Positions 24,688 to 33,548 of a DNA stretch of 64,000 nucleotides are shown here, piece by piece (position 1 is the first letter of the stretch; each line of letters opens with the position of its first letter). The notes under the pieces are model-generated. The model saw only the letters and a list, made by a program, of their open reading frames with translations. It ran no database searches and was not told the origin of the DNA. The stretch is taken from positions 1,922,001 to 1,986,000 of the forward strand of contig NZ_CP024627.1 of assembly GCF_024449095.1 (NCBI RefSeq). Reading direction: 5' to 3'. The DNA is from Vibrio coralliilyticus (lineage in GTDB: Bacteria; Pseudomonadota; Gammaproteobacteria; Enterobacterales; Vibrionaceae). Position numbers and translations under genes: made by a program.

Positions 24688-26397
24688 ATGAGTAATCAAG
24701 CGCTAATTCAGACATTCATCGACATTGTCGGCCAAGACCATGTGTTAACCGATAACAAAAAAACCGAATATTACCGCTCAGGCTTCCGCTCGGGTAAAGG
24801 CAAAGCACTGGCCGTTTTGTTTCCCGGTTCATTAGTTGAACAGTGGCGTCTGCTTCAGGCCGCGGTAGAAGCGAACTGCATTGTGATCATGCAGGCCGCC
24901 AAAACCGGTCTGACTGAAGGGTCTGCACCAAGTGGTGACGATTACGACCGTGAAGTTGTGGTGATCAACATCATGCGTATTAACTCGCTGCATTTGATTG
25001 AAAACGGCAAACAGATCATCAGTTTACCGGGTGTGAGCCTTCACCAACTTGAGAAGAAGCTTAAATCCGTTAACCGTGCGCCTCATTCCGTGATTGGCTC
25101 TTCTTCAATTGGCGCAACAGTTGTTGGTGGCATTGCCAACAACTCCGGTGGTGCTTTAGTCAAACGCGGCCCTGCGTACACGGAATTAGCGCTGTTTGGC
25201 CAGGTCACCAAAGAAGGCAAACTAGAACTTGTGAATCATTTAGGTATCGAAGGCCTTGGTGAAACGCCAGAAGAAATCCTGACCAATGTTGAACAAGGCA
25301 ACTTTGACCCTTCTAAGATCATCCACAGTGATGCAATGGCATCAGACAAAGAGTACGAAGCTCGCGTTCGTGACGTTGATGCAGAAACCCCTTCCCGTTT
25401 TAATGCTGATTCCAGACGCCTGTTTGAAGCCAGCGGCTGTGCAGGTAAGCTGGCAGTGTTTGCAGTCCGTGTCGATACTAACCCTGTCGCTGAAAAAGAG
25501 CAGCTTTTCTACATCGGCTGTAGCGATCCAGCGAAGATGACGATGCTGCGCCGTGACATGCTCAGTGGCTTTAAACATTTGCCAGAAATGGGCGAATACA
25601 TGCACCGCGACATTTTCAATCTGGCGGAAACTTACGGTAAAGATGTCTTCCTGTCGATTCATCACCTAGGCACTGACAAATTGCCTAAGTTCTTTGCGCT
25701 AAAAGCAAAAGTTGAGTCGATCCTGAAACGCATTCCGTTTGTGTCAAAAGATTTGCCCGATATTACGCTTTACTGGCTCACCAAGCTGTTCCCACAGCAC
25801 CTTCCTAAGCGCATGCTGGAATTTAGAGATAAGTACGAGCACCATCTGATCCTAAAAATGAGTGATGGTGGTATCGATGAAGCGAAAGAGTATCTGGAGA
25901 ACGTCTGGTCTAAGCAGGACGAGTGTGAGTACTTTGTTTGTGATGCTGATGAAGGCAAGAAAGCTCTGCTTCATCGCTTTGCGGCTGCGGGTGCTGCGAT
26001 TCGCTATGAAACCATTCACTCCAATGAAGTGGAAGACATTCTGGCGTTGGATATTGCTCTGCGCCGAAACGACATTGACTGGGTAGAACAGCTACCAGAA
26101 GAGATCACCAAAGACTTGGTTATGGGTCTCTACTACGGTCACTTTATGTGTCATGTTTTCCATCAGGATTACATCTTCAGAAAAGGCGCGGATACGAAGA
26201 AGATCAAACAGAAAATGCTTGAGCTTTTAACTCAGAAAGGCGCCAAATACCCAGCAGAGCATAACGTAGGCCACCTCTATGAAGCCGAAAAGCAGCTTCA
26301 GGAGTTCTACCACTCATTGGATCCTACTAATACCTTTAACCCGGGTATCGGTAAAATGAGCAAGTACAAACGTAACTGCAGCTGCTGTGGCGGTTAA
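24688..26397 (+). CDS. dld: quinone-dependent D-lactate dehydrogenase
   Basis: This 569-residue peripheral-membrane flavoprotein oxidises D-lactate to pyruvate and passes electrons to quinone. The FAD-binding PCMH region runs from about residue 30 to 200 (AVLFPGSLVEQWRLLQAAVEA, QAAKTGLTEGSAPSG, PHSVIGSSSIGATVVGGIANNSGGALVKRGPAYTE). The Dld-specific membrane-binding and carboxy domains follow (TLYWLTKLFPQHLPKRMLEFRDKYEHHL, AEHNVGHLYEAEKQLQEFYHSLDPTNTFNPGIGKMS). The tail ends in CSCCGG. ATG 24688 has GGGA before it and gives the normal length; the extension from 24637 is not family-like. It is a single-gene unit. Confidence 0.96.
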   Translation: MSNQALIQTFIDIVGQDHVLTDNKKTEYYRSGFRSGKGKALAVLFPGSLVEQWRLLQAAVEANCIVIMQAAKTGLTEGSAPSGDDYDREVVVINIMRINSLHLIENGKQIISLPGVSLHQLEKKLKSVNRAPHSVIGSSSIGATVVGGIANNSGGALVKRGPAYTELALFGQVTKEGKLELVNHLGIEGLGETPEEILTNVEQGNFDPSKIIHSDAMASDKEYEARVRDVDAETPSRFNADSRRLFEASGCAGKLAVFAVRVDTNPVAEKEQLFYIGCSDPAKMTMLRRDMLSGFKHLPEMGEYMHRDIFNLAETYGKDVFLSIHHLGTDKLPKFFALKAKVESILKRIPFVSKDLPDITLYWLTKLFPQHLPKRMLEFRDKYEHHLILKMSDGGIDEAKEYLENVWSKQDECEYFVCDADEGKKALLHRFAAAGAAIRYETIHSNEVEDILALDIALRRNDIDWVEQLPEEITKDLVMGLYYGHFMCHVFHQDYIFRKGADTKKIKQKMLELLTQKGAKYPAEHNVGHLYEAEKQLQEFYHSLDPTNTFNPGIGKMSKYKRNCSCCGG

Positions 26398-26421
26398 CAG
26401 GCTTATTTAAAATCAGACCCA

Positions 26422-26460
26422 CTCTGAGCTTTTTCAGTTCTTAACTCAAAGAGCTCAGAG
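26422..26460. terminator. hairpin between convergent dld and LysR genes
   Basis: CTCTGAGCT (26422-26430) pairs with AGCTCAGAG (26452-26460). It lies between two convergent genes and could end both transcripts. The T content around it is modest. Confidence 0.45.
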
Positions 26461-26485
26461 GCCTTCTCACGCTCACTCTGCTACA

Positions 26486-27442
26486 TTACCCCAAAGCTAC
26501 ATTATTCTGGCTCCAGCCAAATTTGTCACACAGCACTTTGAGTTGGTTCAGCTCATTTTGAGTCTGTTCAACCAACCAGTTAAGGATTTCACTGATCATG
26601 GGAGAATGATTACGTTGATAACAGTAGTACTGCCAGTCGCTATGTTGAAGTGAAAGCTGTTCAGGGCATTTGAGAAACTCACGCTTGAGTTCAGGTAATA
26701 CCAACAACAGATCCGTCACTGTCACTCCCTGGCCGGATAGGCAGGCACTTAGCGCTAAATCCAAGCTGAAGAACACGGTATCCCTGCCCTTTTTCGCCCC
26801 TTTCAGATCAGCGTTGCTTAACCAGTTTTTCCAATCCTGATGATCAAGAGTGGCATGCAGATGTGGCAACGTCAGAACGTCACTTAACTGAATATGCTGC
26901 TTAGAGAGGGATTCAGCGTAAACCGGCGCCATAAACTCATCACGAAGAAAGGTCACATCTGAGCGATTCTGGTATCGCTCACGCTTTCGCGTGTTCACAA
27001 TCAGCAGATCGCAGTCTTCAGAATCGAGAGGTGGATCTTCTTCAATCGATGGGATGATAACAATCTCGTGCTCAGGGTATCGCTCGTTGAGCATCGCAAC
27101 CTTAGGCATCAGAATACGCGTGGCGTAACTGAGCGCACTTTTGATCACAATACGCTTCTTATTCGGCACCGCCCACTGAGCAATCAAGCTGTCTAGCGCA
27201 ACGTAGTTTTTGCGCAGCACTTCATAGAGATCTTTCCCTTGCGTTGTTAACTCAATCGCTCGATGTTTTCGGATCACTAGAGATGCTTTTAGCTCATCTT
27301 CAAGTTGTTTTATCTGACGGCTGACTGCACTTTGGGTAACATTAAGCTCATCAGCCGCTTTGGTAAAGCTCATAAGGCGCGCCACAGATTCAAAGACTTT
27401 CAATCCGTTGTGTGAATAAGGGAGACGGTTATAAGGGGACAT
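26486..27442 (-). CDS. LysR-family transcriptional regulator
   Basis: This 318-residue protein has the LysR helix-turn-helix at residues 12-70 (GLKVFESVARLMSFTKAADELNVTQSAVSRQIKQLEDEL), in the GcvA-like style. A two-lobed effector domain follows. It is divergent from a MATE transporter gene, with a T-N11-A box between them, so it may control that transporter in response to an unknown co-inducer. Start ATG 27442 gives a typical length. Confidence 0.92.
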   Translation of the reverse strand: MSPYNRLPYSHNGLKVFESVARLMSFTKAADELNVTQSAVSRQIKQLEDELKASLVIRKHRAIELTTQGKDLYEVLRKNYVALDSLIAQWAVPNKKRIVIKSALSYATRILMPKVAMLNERYPEHEIVIIPSIEEDPPLDSEDCDLLIVNTRKRERYQNRSDVTFLRDEFMAPVYAESLSKQHIQLSDVLTLPHLHATLDHQDWKNWLSNADLKGAKKGRDTVFFSLDLALSACLSGQGVTVTDLLLVLPELKREFLKCPEQLSLQHSDWQYYCYQRNHSPMISEILNWLVEQTQNELNQLKVLCDKFGWSQNNVALG

Positions 27443-27451
27443 AATTCACTC

Positions 27452-27468
27452 GCATGATCTGAACTCAT
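27452..27468. promoter_or_regulatory. LysR-type box
   Basis: CATGATCTGAACTCATG has perfect arms CATGA/TCATG around seven bases and contains TGA-N7-TCA, the T-N11-A pattern of LysR sites. It lies ten bases upstream of the LysR start codon, in the divergent promoter region. Confidence 0.55.
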
Positions 27469-27546
27469 GTAAGAGTGGCATAAATGTCATTTGAAGGCCA
27501 GCCAATAAACTCGTACCTTATTGTGATAACGATCACGAGGCAAACA

Positions 27547-28887
27547 ATGAAAAAAATTCTCTCTCTGGCATTTCCACTGATAATTTCGCAGCTCATCGCA
27601 ATGGCACTGGTTCTGACTGATGTCTGGATGATGTCGCGACTCAGTGTGTCTGCGCTAGCAGCTGGAGGATTGGGTGCGTCCATCTACAGTTTCGTCTTTA
27701 TTGTGGCGAGCAGCACCGTGGGTTGTGTGGCGAATTTAATTGCGATTGCTTATGGTCAACGTATTGCGAGGCCGGAATACGGCAATCAGCAAATCCGCTT
27801 AGCAGTAAAAGGGGCTGTACTACTGACGGTGATCCTGTCTGCGATCTTAACCTTGTGTTTTGCATATGCACCGCAACTACTGGCACTGGCGAAGCAGCCT
27901 CAAGAGCTCGCTGGCCCAGCTATGGAATACCTAGGCGCATTAAAATGGGCTATGCTGCCGTCTCTGATGTTACTAGTACTACGCGGCTTAAGCAGTGCGC
28001 TTGGTAATGTTCGCTCGATCATGGTGATGTCATTACTGACCGTTGCGCTCAACGTACCTATCAGCTATTTGCTTGCTTTCCAGCTAGAGCTTGGCTTGGC
28101 AGGACTTGGCGCGGGTACCGCTTTGGCAGCGTTCATTGTGATGCTGGGCTACGGCTACTGGGTGTTTAAGCGCCCTGAATACAAGCCGTTTGCGCCGTGG
28201 AAAAATACGGAAGAATACTCGCTATCATTGCTTAAACCTTTACTGACGATGGGCTTGCCTATTGCACTGGCTGCGCTGCTTGAACACGGCCTGATTTACG
28301 GTGGCACTTTGATGGCAGGCACCATCAGTATCGCCGCGCTCGCATTGCACCAAATTTTGCTGCAATGCCTGAGCTTCACCTGGAACATCAACTTTGGTTT
28401 CTCGCAAGCCGCAGCAATTTTGGTCGGTCAGGACTACGGTGCGGAAGACTATGATGGTATTAAGCGCACAGCCCTGCGTAGCTTTGGCCTGACGACAGTG
28501 ATCAGCGTAGTACTAGCAGGTGTGTTCATGTTATGGCCTGAGCTGATCGGCTCCATTTTCAACCTGGATGCTGAGCTTTCAACACTGCTCGTCGCCGTTC
28601 TATGGGTAGTTGCGCTCTCTTTCATTGTTGATGCATGGCAACTACTGGCGATTAACCTGCTTCGCGGCATGAAGATCGTTGTTGGCCCGACTGTAGTGAC
28701 GGCTGTCGGCTACTGGCTGTTTGGTCTGCCTGCTGCATGGCTGCTACTGCCAGACTTTGGTTTAGGTGGCATCTGGGGCGGTATCGGTATTGGTCTAGGC
28801 GTCACAGGTGTGTTGCTACTTGTTCAGCTTCTGCTGGCGATTAAGAAACAACGCAATACAGATTCTCTTGCCGTAGCCATGGGTTAG
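27547..28887 (+). CDS. MATE-family multidrug efflux protein
   Basis: This 446-residue inner-membrane protein has 12 hydrophobic segments in two related halves. Family blocks are FPLIISQLIAMALVLTDVWMMSRLS at the start, the GLAGLGAGTALA segment, and GFSQAAAILVGQDYGA near residue 295. It would export cationic drugs or metabolites using sodium or protons. ATG 27547 after ACGAGG is preferred; the in-frame extension from 27484 is not family-like. The divergent LysR gene is the likely regulator. Confidence 0.92.
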   Translation: MKKILSLAFPLIISQLIAMALVLTDVWMMSRLSVSALAAGGLGASIYSFVFIVASSTVGCVANLIAIAYGQRIARPEYGNQQIRLAVKGAVLLTVILSAILTLCFAYAPQLLALAKQPQELAGPAMEYLGALKWAMLPSLMLLVLRGLSSALGNVRSIMVMSLLTVALNVPISYLLAFQLELGLAGLGAGTALAAFIVMLGYGYWVFKRPEYKPFAPWKNTEEYSLSLLKPLLTMGLPIALAALLEHGLIYGGTLMAGTISIAALALHQILLQCLSFTWNINFGFSQAAAILVGQDYGAEDYDGIKRTALRSFGLTTVISVVLAGVFMLWPELIGSIFNLDAELSTLLVAVLWVVALSFIVDAWQLLAINLLRGMKIVVGPTVVTAVGYWLFGLPAAWLLLPDFGLGGIWGGIGIGLGVTGVLLLVQLLLAIKKQRNTDSLAVAMG

Positions 28888-28923
28888 TCGGTAGTATCGC
28901 TTCGACCATGAGTGAGAGAAGCG

Positions 28924-29385
28924 ATGACAGACCTCGATATTGAATTTGAACATATTTTTCTGGAAGTAAAAGCCGAACGCTGGCACAGCATCGAACGATT
29001 CTATTTCAGCTACTTTTGCTTCCGGGAAAATTACCTCACCAAAAAAGGCAAGCCAGATTGGGAACTCGCCCGCCAGCAGTGCCCTCGTTCCCGCTCTCTC
29101 ACTATTATTAAGCACGCTGAGCTTGAGCCGCTGGTTCCGCACGAAGTGATCACCGGAGAAATCAAACGTTACTGGCGTGATGGTTTACTCACACCAAGAG
29201 CATTACGCCGTATTCTCGACAGCCTTCTGTATTACGCGACCATTACCAAAGCAGAAAAGAACGTCTTAAAACAAGCAGGCCTTCTCAACGCAATGCCAGC
29301 CTTTTGGTATCAATCCAAAGACAAATCACCGATATCAAGGTTCGCAGCCGCAAATATCGAGATGCAAGACCAATCAAGAGATTAG
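28924..29385 (+). CDS. hypothetical protein (153 aa)
   Basis: This 153-residue soluble protein has no signal peptide or membrane segment. It is rich in helices and aromatic residues (ERWHSIERFYFSYFCFRENYL; GEIKRYWRDGLLTPRALRRILDSLLYYATITKAE). I do not recognise a family. ATG 28924 follows GAGAGAAGCG; GTG 28912 is an in-frame alternative. It is 36 bases after the MATE gene and may be transcribed with it. Its stop overlaps the convergent ScrR-like gene by four bases. Confidence 0.75.
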   Translation: MTDLDIEFEHIFLEVKAERWHSIERFYFSYFCFRENYLTKKGKPDWELARQQCPRSRSLTIIKHAELEPLVPHEVITGEIKRYWRDGLLTPRALRRILDSLLYYATITKAEKNVLKQAGLLNAMPAFWYQSKDKSPISRFAAANIEMQDQSRD

Positions 29386-30380
29386 CGCCTACGATGAATT
29401 CTGGCGGGCAACACCGTAACTCCTGTTTTCATCTCCGGCTGCTTTAGAATGGCTTGTCCGTAATCAAATAGTGTCTGAGCAATCAGCTCGCAGTCCTGTT
29501 CAACCGAGTCAATTTTCACAGGTAAGCAATCCAGAATGTCGTAGTTATCGAAGGTCGCCAAGCGAATATCTTCACCCAGCATGTTCTTCTCGGTCAAAAA
29601 ACGCAAAACCCCTTCCAACAACGAATACGAGGCAGTATATACGGCTTTAGGTAGACGCCCTAGATCTTCTACAGCCAGTGCCATGAGCTCGTAGCCTGAC
29701 TCAGGTTGATAATCCTTGGTATACACGAAGCGATCATCAAAACGCACACCTGCATCCTTAAGCCCGAGCTGATAGCCCTTAAAACGATCTCGGCTCGTAG
29801 ACAAGTTAAGCTGACCACCGATATACACGCACTCTTCACCACTTAAGGCTAATTGAGCCACCACTTCCTTCGTCGCTTGCTCAGCATTGGTTTTGATATT
29901 GATGAAATGGCTATCTTCTAATATACGGTCAAAGAAAATTACTGGAGTGCTTGGGCTGATAGGTTGATAGAAGGTGTCATCCATCATGCAAGTTGCCACT
30001 AACAGGACATCCACCTGCCGTTCAATCAAGCTCTTTACTGCCTGTTGTTCCTGTACATGATCATCGTCGGACGAGGCGATAAGTAGCTGATAACCATTAT
30101 TCCGATACAGTATTTCCAACCGTTTAGCAATGTTCGCAAAGCCCATGTTCGCTAAATCTGGAATGACTAAGCCTACGGTATAGGTCTGCTTAGACTTGAG
30201 CGCTCTGGCGTAGATACTCGGCTTGTAATGATACTGTTCAGCAATAGCCTGTACTTTCTCCACCGTGTCTTCATGAATACGGTGCTTTTTTGCGTGTCCA
30301 TTGAGCACAAAACTCACTGTTGACTTGGAGACACCCGCTAATGCTGCAATGTCTGCCAATTTCAGTTTTTTACCTGCCAT
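29382..30380 (-). CDS. scrR: ScrR-like LacI-family repressor
   Basis: This 332-residue protein of the Cra/ScrR branch has an amino end MAGKKLKLADIAALAGVSKSTVSFVLNGHAKKHRIHEDTVEKV that forms the helix-turn-helix and the longer Cra-type loop. The effector domain starts at TYTVGLVIPDLANMGFA and ends in TFDNYDILDCLPVKIDSVEQD, as in Cra and ScrR. The divergent fructokinase gene and the operator at 30522 support sucrose/fructose control. The symbol rests on this context and is less sure than the family. Confidence 0.82.
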   Translation of the reverse strand: MAGKKLKLADIAALAGVSKSTVSFVLNGHAKKHRIHEDTVEKVQAIAEQYHYKPSIYARALKSKQTYTVGLVIPDLANMGFANIAKRLEILYRNNGYQLLIASSDDDHVQEQQAVKSLIERQVDVLLVATCMMDDTFYQPISPSTPVIFFDRILEDSHFINIKTNAEQATKEVVAQLALSGEECVYIGGQLNLSTSRDRFKGYQLGLKDAGVRFDDRFVYTKDYQPESGYELMALAVEDLGRLPKAVYTASYSLLEGVLRFLTEKNMLGEDIRLATFDNYDILDCLPVKIDSVEQDCELIAQTLFDYGQAILKQPEMKTGVTVLPARIHRRR

Positions 30381-30521
30381 TATTCTCTTTTCCTACTCGG
30401 TGTCTTTATCAGCCTGCCTTGCTGCTAGCTCGATCAACGCCACTGCGCTCTCATGTTTAGACTCTGACAATGATCACAATTTGATCTTTATCGTGATAAA
30501 TGATCTCTGCAAACCTAGATC

Positions 30522-30537
30522 GCTAAACCGTTTTAGC
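30522..30537. promoter_or_regulatory. ScrR/Cra-type operator
   Basis: GCTAAACCGTTTTAGC is a palindrome with one mismatched pair and closely matches the Cra/ScrR pattern GCTGAAnCGnTTCAGC. It lies between scrR and scrK, 37 bases before the kinase start. TTTATC-GT-GATAAA at 30487-30500 is a second, unassigned inverted repeat. Confidence 0.75.
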
Positions 30538-30574
30538 TATACAATCAGCTTAATTTAGTTAAGTAAGAGATGCA

Positions 30575-31504
30575 ATGATGAAAAACAGAGTTTGGGTAAC
30601 AGGAGATGCGGTTGTAGACCTGATTCCAGATAGCGAGTCCAGCTATTTGAAATGCCCAGGTGGCGCGCCTGCTAATGTGGCAGTCGCCATCGCCAGATTG
30701 GGCGGTGATGCTGCTTTTATTGGTCGCGTCGGGCAAGATCCCCTCGGCCGTTTTATGCAACAGACACTCAAGCAAGAGCAAGTCGATACGCAGATGATGA
30801 TACTCGACGAAGCACAGCGCACTTCAACCGTTATTGTTGACCTTGATGATTCTGGCGAGCGAAGCTTTACCTTTATGGTCAAGCCTAGTGCAGACCAATT
30901 CCTTGAAAGCAGTGACCTACCGACCTTCACCCAGGATCAGTGGCTGCACGTATGCTCAATTGCACTAGCGAACGAGCCAAGTCGCAGCAGCACACTGGAA
31001 GCGATGCGTCAGATTAAAGCCGCAGGTGGATATGTAAGTTTTGACCCTAACTTAAGAGAAGAGGTGTGGGCAAATCCAGAAGAACTCAAACCTGTCGTAC
31101 GTGAAGCAATTGCCCTGGCCGATGTCGTCAAGTTTTCGGATGATGAGCTGCTGTTTTTGACAGGCAGCGATACCCTTGAACAAGGCGTGGAAGCATTAAA
31201 ACCGTTTAAAAATACACTAGTCTTAATCACTCAGGGGGCGAAAGGTGCGTTAGTCCTGTTTGAAAAAACACAACAGCTTATTGCCAGCCAAGCAGTATCA
31301 CCCGTTGATACTACAGGTGCAGGCGATGCTTTTGTCGGAGGCTTGCTCGCTAAGTTGTCTCAATATAATGACTGGCAGCAGCTTGAGGTCATTAAGTCTG
31401 CGGTAAAATGGGCTAATGGCTGTGGCGCACTTGCTACTACGCAGAAAGGCGCTATGACTGCTCTGCCTTCCTATCAGGCTCTTGAGGAATATATTCAGAG
31501 GTAA
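30575..31504 (+). CDS. scrK: fructokinase, PfkB family
   Basis: This 309-residue kinase phosphorylates fructose (or a close ribokinase-family substrate) with ATP. PfkB signatures are both present: the PGGAPANVAVAIARLGG..FIGRVGQDPLGRFM region (residues 27-65) and DTTGAGDAFVGG with catalytic Asp251. LRQEVW-like FDPNLREEVW supports the fructokinase subgroup. Start ATG 30575; a second ATG follows directly. It stands divergent from a ScrR-like repressor, but no sucrose transporter or invertase gene is beside it, unlike complete scr loci. Confidence 0.88.
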   Translation: MMKNRVWVTGDAVVDLIPDSESSYLKCPGGAPANVAVAIARLGGDAAFIGRVGQDPLGRFMQQTLKQEQVDTQMMILDEAQRTSTVIVDLDDSGERSFTFMVKPSADQFLESSDLPTFTQDQWLHVCSIALANEPSRSSTLEAMRQIKAAGGYVSFDPNLREEVWANPEELKPVVREAIALADVVKFSDDELLFLTGSDTLEQGVEALKPFKNTLVLITQGAKGALVLFEKTQQLIASQAVSPVDTTGAGDAFVGGLLAKLSQYNDWQQLEVIKSAVKWANGCGALATTQKGAMTALPSYQALEEYIQR

Positions 31505-31612
31505 GTTCAGAATAGTAAAAACGGCGCTCGCTCCTGCCAAAAGTCAGGTAACGCTGCAACAACATAGCTGAAAGCAGTCCCCCGTAGCTAAAACATGGTT
31601 TTGGCTCACTCC

Positions 31613-31637
31613 TACCCCGCCTCAGGCGGGGTATTTT
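31613..31637 (+). terminator. rho-independent terminator after scrK
   Basis: TACCCCGCC and GGCGGGGTA pair into a 9-bp GC-rich stem with a 3-base loop, followed by TTTT and soon TTTTT. Confidence 0.85.
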
Positions 31638-31842
31638 ACTTTTTGGTGCTCCCCACTCGAATACCAGTTAATGGGACCACTGAGCCATCTATGTACATGA
31701 CTCAAGGCTAGCTTTCATAGGTTAGAAACTTTAAGGTTATTCCTAATAAGACTAACACGTTTCATATTCGTTTAGCTTCATCATGGAGTAGCCACTACTA
31801 AAATCGGGGTACTGCTAACTCACATTTTAGAACCAGAAAATG

Positions 31843-31867
31843 AAAAAAGCCCACCAAAAGGCAGGCT
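31843..31867 (-). terminator. minus-strand terminator-like hairpin without a gene
   Basis: On the minus strand AGCCTGCC pairs with GGTGGGCT (two wobble pairs) around TTTT and is followed by six Ts. No minus-strand gene lies upstream of it nearby. The rest of 31638-32098 is AT-rich and holds no recognised gene. Confidence 0.45.
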
Positions 31868-32098
31868 GTGATTCCAAACAATAAGAATACAATTGGCAAT
31901 AATATAATTATTTCCCGATTAAACAGGTTGCGACTTCAACCAGAGCAATTAACTGATAATTAACTCTGGATTAATAGCCTAAAAACATTTAGATTCACGG
32001 AAAACAAATAAAAATTACATATTTCATTAAAATAAATCAAAATAATTTATCTTAATGAATTACAAGCATGAATAAAATCACGTTTGGCTGGCTATTAA

Positions 32099-32605
32099 AT
32101 GATAAACAAGATAATAAAGCTTATTACAGAGAGTAAGCATGATACAGGCGGTGTAAAATTCCTCGCTCAGGAAATGGGCATAAAATACAGCACTCTATAC
32201 AGCCTGTATTCAGGAAAAAACAGTAACCCAACCATTGATACAGTCGGAAAGATCTGTGATTACTACAACATCACCTTTTCTGACCTTTCAGATGAAGTGA
32301 CTTCATCTCATCACTTTGACTCGTTGCAATCTGAAATTGTTAGACTATCTCAACATGAAGGTGTCGATGTTTTTATTAAAAACAACCACCTTATTGACAG
32401 TTTACCCAAAAGTAGCCAGTTGATTTTTGAAAAGTTCACTCCCCCTTTGAAAAACAAAAATCATTATATTTGTCTCACAGAAACTGGTGAAATTGTCTTG
32501 AGAAAAGCCATTGAAGAAGATAATAAATTTCTATTTATCTCTTCAAATAGAATAATTCATAAGAATGATTATCCAATAATGCAACTAAAGAATGTCAAAA
32601 TATAA
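32099..32605 (+). CDS. XRE-family regulator, first gene of cassette
   Basis: This 168-residue protein has a Cro/C1 helix-turn-helix at residues 15-65 (GGVKFLAQEMGIKYSTLYSLYSGKNSNPTIDTVGKICDYYNITFSDL). The tail (YICLTETGEIVLRKAIEEDNKFLFISSNRIIHKNDYPIMQ) is reminiscent of the beta fold of S24 phage repressors, but I see no catalytic Ser/Lys pair. It starts at ATG 32099; the ribosome binding site is weak. The gene is AT-rich compared with the backbone. It overlaps the next gene by 14 bases and leads a five-gene overlapping cassette that it probably regulates. Confidence 0.82.
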   Translation: MINKIIKLITESKHDTGGVKFLAQEMGIKYSTLYSLYSGKNSNPTIDTVGKICDYYNITFSDLSDEVTSSHHFDSLQSEIVRLSQHEGVDVFIKNNHLIDSLPKSSQLIFEKFTPPLKNKNHYICLTETGEIVLRKAIEEDNKFLFISSNRIIHKNDYPIMQLKNVKI

Positions 32606-32912
32606 CTTCTTCAAAATAAGGAAAAAACGCTCTCGACTCTATTCCATCGATGGATTGGTGGGATTTATTGACAAGGAGATGTTTAGGCACGCTTATATCG
32701 ATAAGCACGATGTTAACCTTCACAAAGAACAGTATTCCATTACCGATAAACGAATTCGTGCGATCAATGTAAAAGAAAAAACTGTCGAAATGGAAATCTC
32801 CGATATTCCGGTAACCGTAACGATGAAAAGCTTACTTACCCCTTCAATCAGGAAAAAACTCAATATAAGTAATGAAAACTTTGTTGCTATCTATCACCAA
32901 ATGGAACAATAA
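32592..32912 (+). CDS. hypothetical protein of XRE cassette (106 aa)
   Basis: This 106-residue, basic, soluble protein (MSKYNFFKIRKKRSRLYSIDG; VEMEISDIPVTVTMKSLL; IRKKLNISNENFVAIYHQ) has no recognised domain. The overlap of 14 bases with the regulator before it and the three-base gap to the membrane-protein gene after it tie it to the cassette. The composition suggests a small mixed alpha/beta protein, perhaps binding nucleic acid through its basic amino end. Function unknown. Confidence 0.75.
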   Translation: MSKYNFFKIRKKRSRLYSIDGLVGFIDKEMFRHAYIDKHDVNLHKEQYSITDKRIRAINVKEKTVEMEISDIPVTVTMKSLLTPSIRKKLNISNENFVAIYHQMEQ

Positions 32913-32915
32913 CTA

Positions 32916-33548
32916 ATGAACGTACTAGAAAAGTCAACCATACTCGCGACTCTAGGGCTGTTCTGTTTCCTAACTGCTTCAAACATGGCCGCAGCAAAAG
33001 CTGTTGAATTCTTCGGTATCCATCTTACGGCGGGATTCTTCACCTACCCATTTGTTTACCTCTTCTCTTCCATCATCATGGCGACGCGTTCTCCAGACGT
33101 GTACTTCAAATGTATAACCTTTGCCTATTTCGGTTATCTGTCGTTTATCAGCCTGATGTACATCGCAGCGATTCTGCCCGGCGTCAACGCCGAGTCGACT
33201 TACAACAAGAGTTTTGACCTAATCTACAATCTCAGTAATTACCGAATTTACTTATCCTCATTGTGTGCCTACTTCGTCTCAATGTTCCTGTTTGGAGTGC
33301 TATTTAACTCATTGAAAATTGAAAGCATTGGCATCAGAATTGTGCTGGCAACACTGATCGTTGCTCTCGCTGACGTTAACCTTTTCCTCATCCTAGCTTT
33401 CTCAGGTGTCAAAGAAAGCAGCTTACTAATGAACATTATGTTCTGGGCGAGCATTAAAAAGCTGGTTGCGCAGCTGATTCTGCTAGGACCAACCCTATTA
33501 CTTATTAATCTGATCAGGAATAAACATGAGTACTGTGTTTCAAATTAG
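32916..33548 (+). CDS. six-helix membrane protein, possible VUT/YhhQ-like
   Basis: This 210-residue inner-membrane protein has about six hydrophobic segments. The opening (FLTASNMAAAKAVEFFGIHLTAGFFTYPFVYLFSSIIM) recalls the VUT/YhhQ family of vitamin and queuosine-precursor importers, which have an N..A.K...F.G....AG....P..Y..SD pattern. Here the following D..TE.YG motif is absent, so it is at best a distant or repurposed member. It starts at ATG 32916, three bases after the previous stop, and overlaps the phosphoesterase gene by 23 bases. Its substrate is unknown. Confidence 0.68.
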   Translation: MNVLEKSTILATLGLFCFLTASNMAAAKAVEFFGIHLTAGFFTYPFVYLFSSIIMATRSPDVYFKCITFAYFGYLSFISLMYIAAILPGVNAESTYNKSFDLIYNLSNYRIYLSSLCAYFVSMFLFGVLFNSLKIESIGIRIVLATLIVALADVNLFLILAFSGVKESSLLMNIMFWASIKKLVAQLILLGPTLLLINLIRNKHEYCVSN

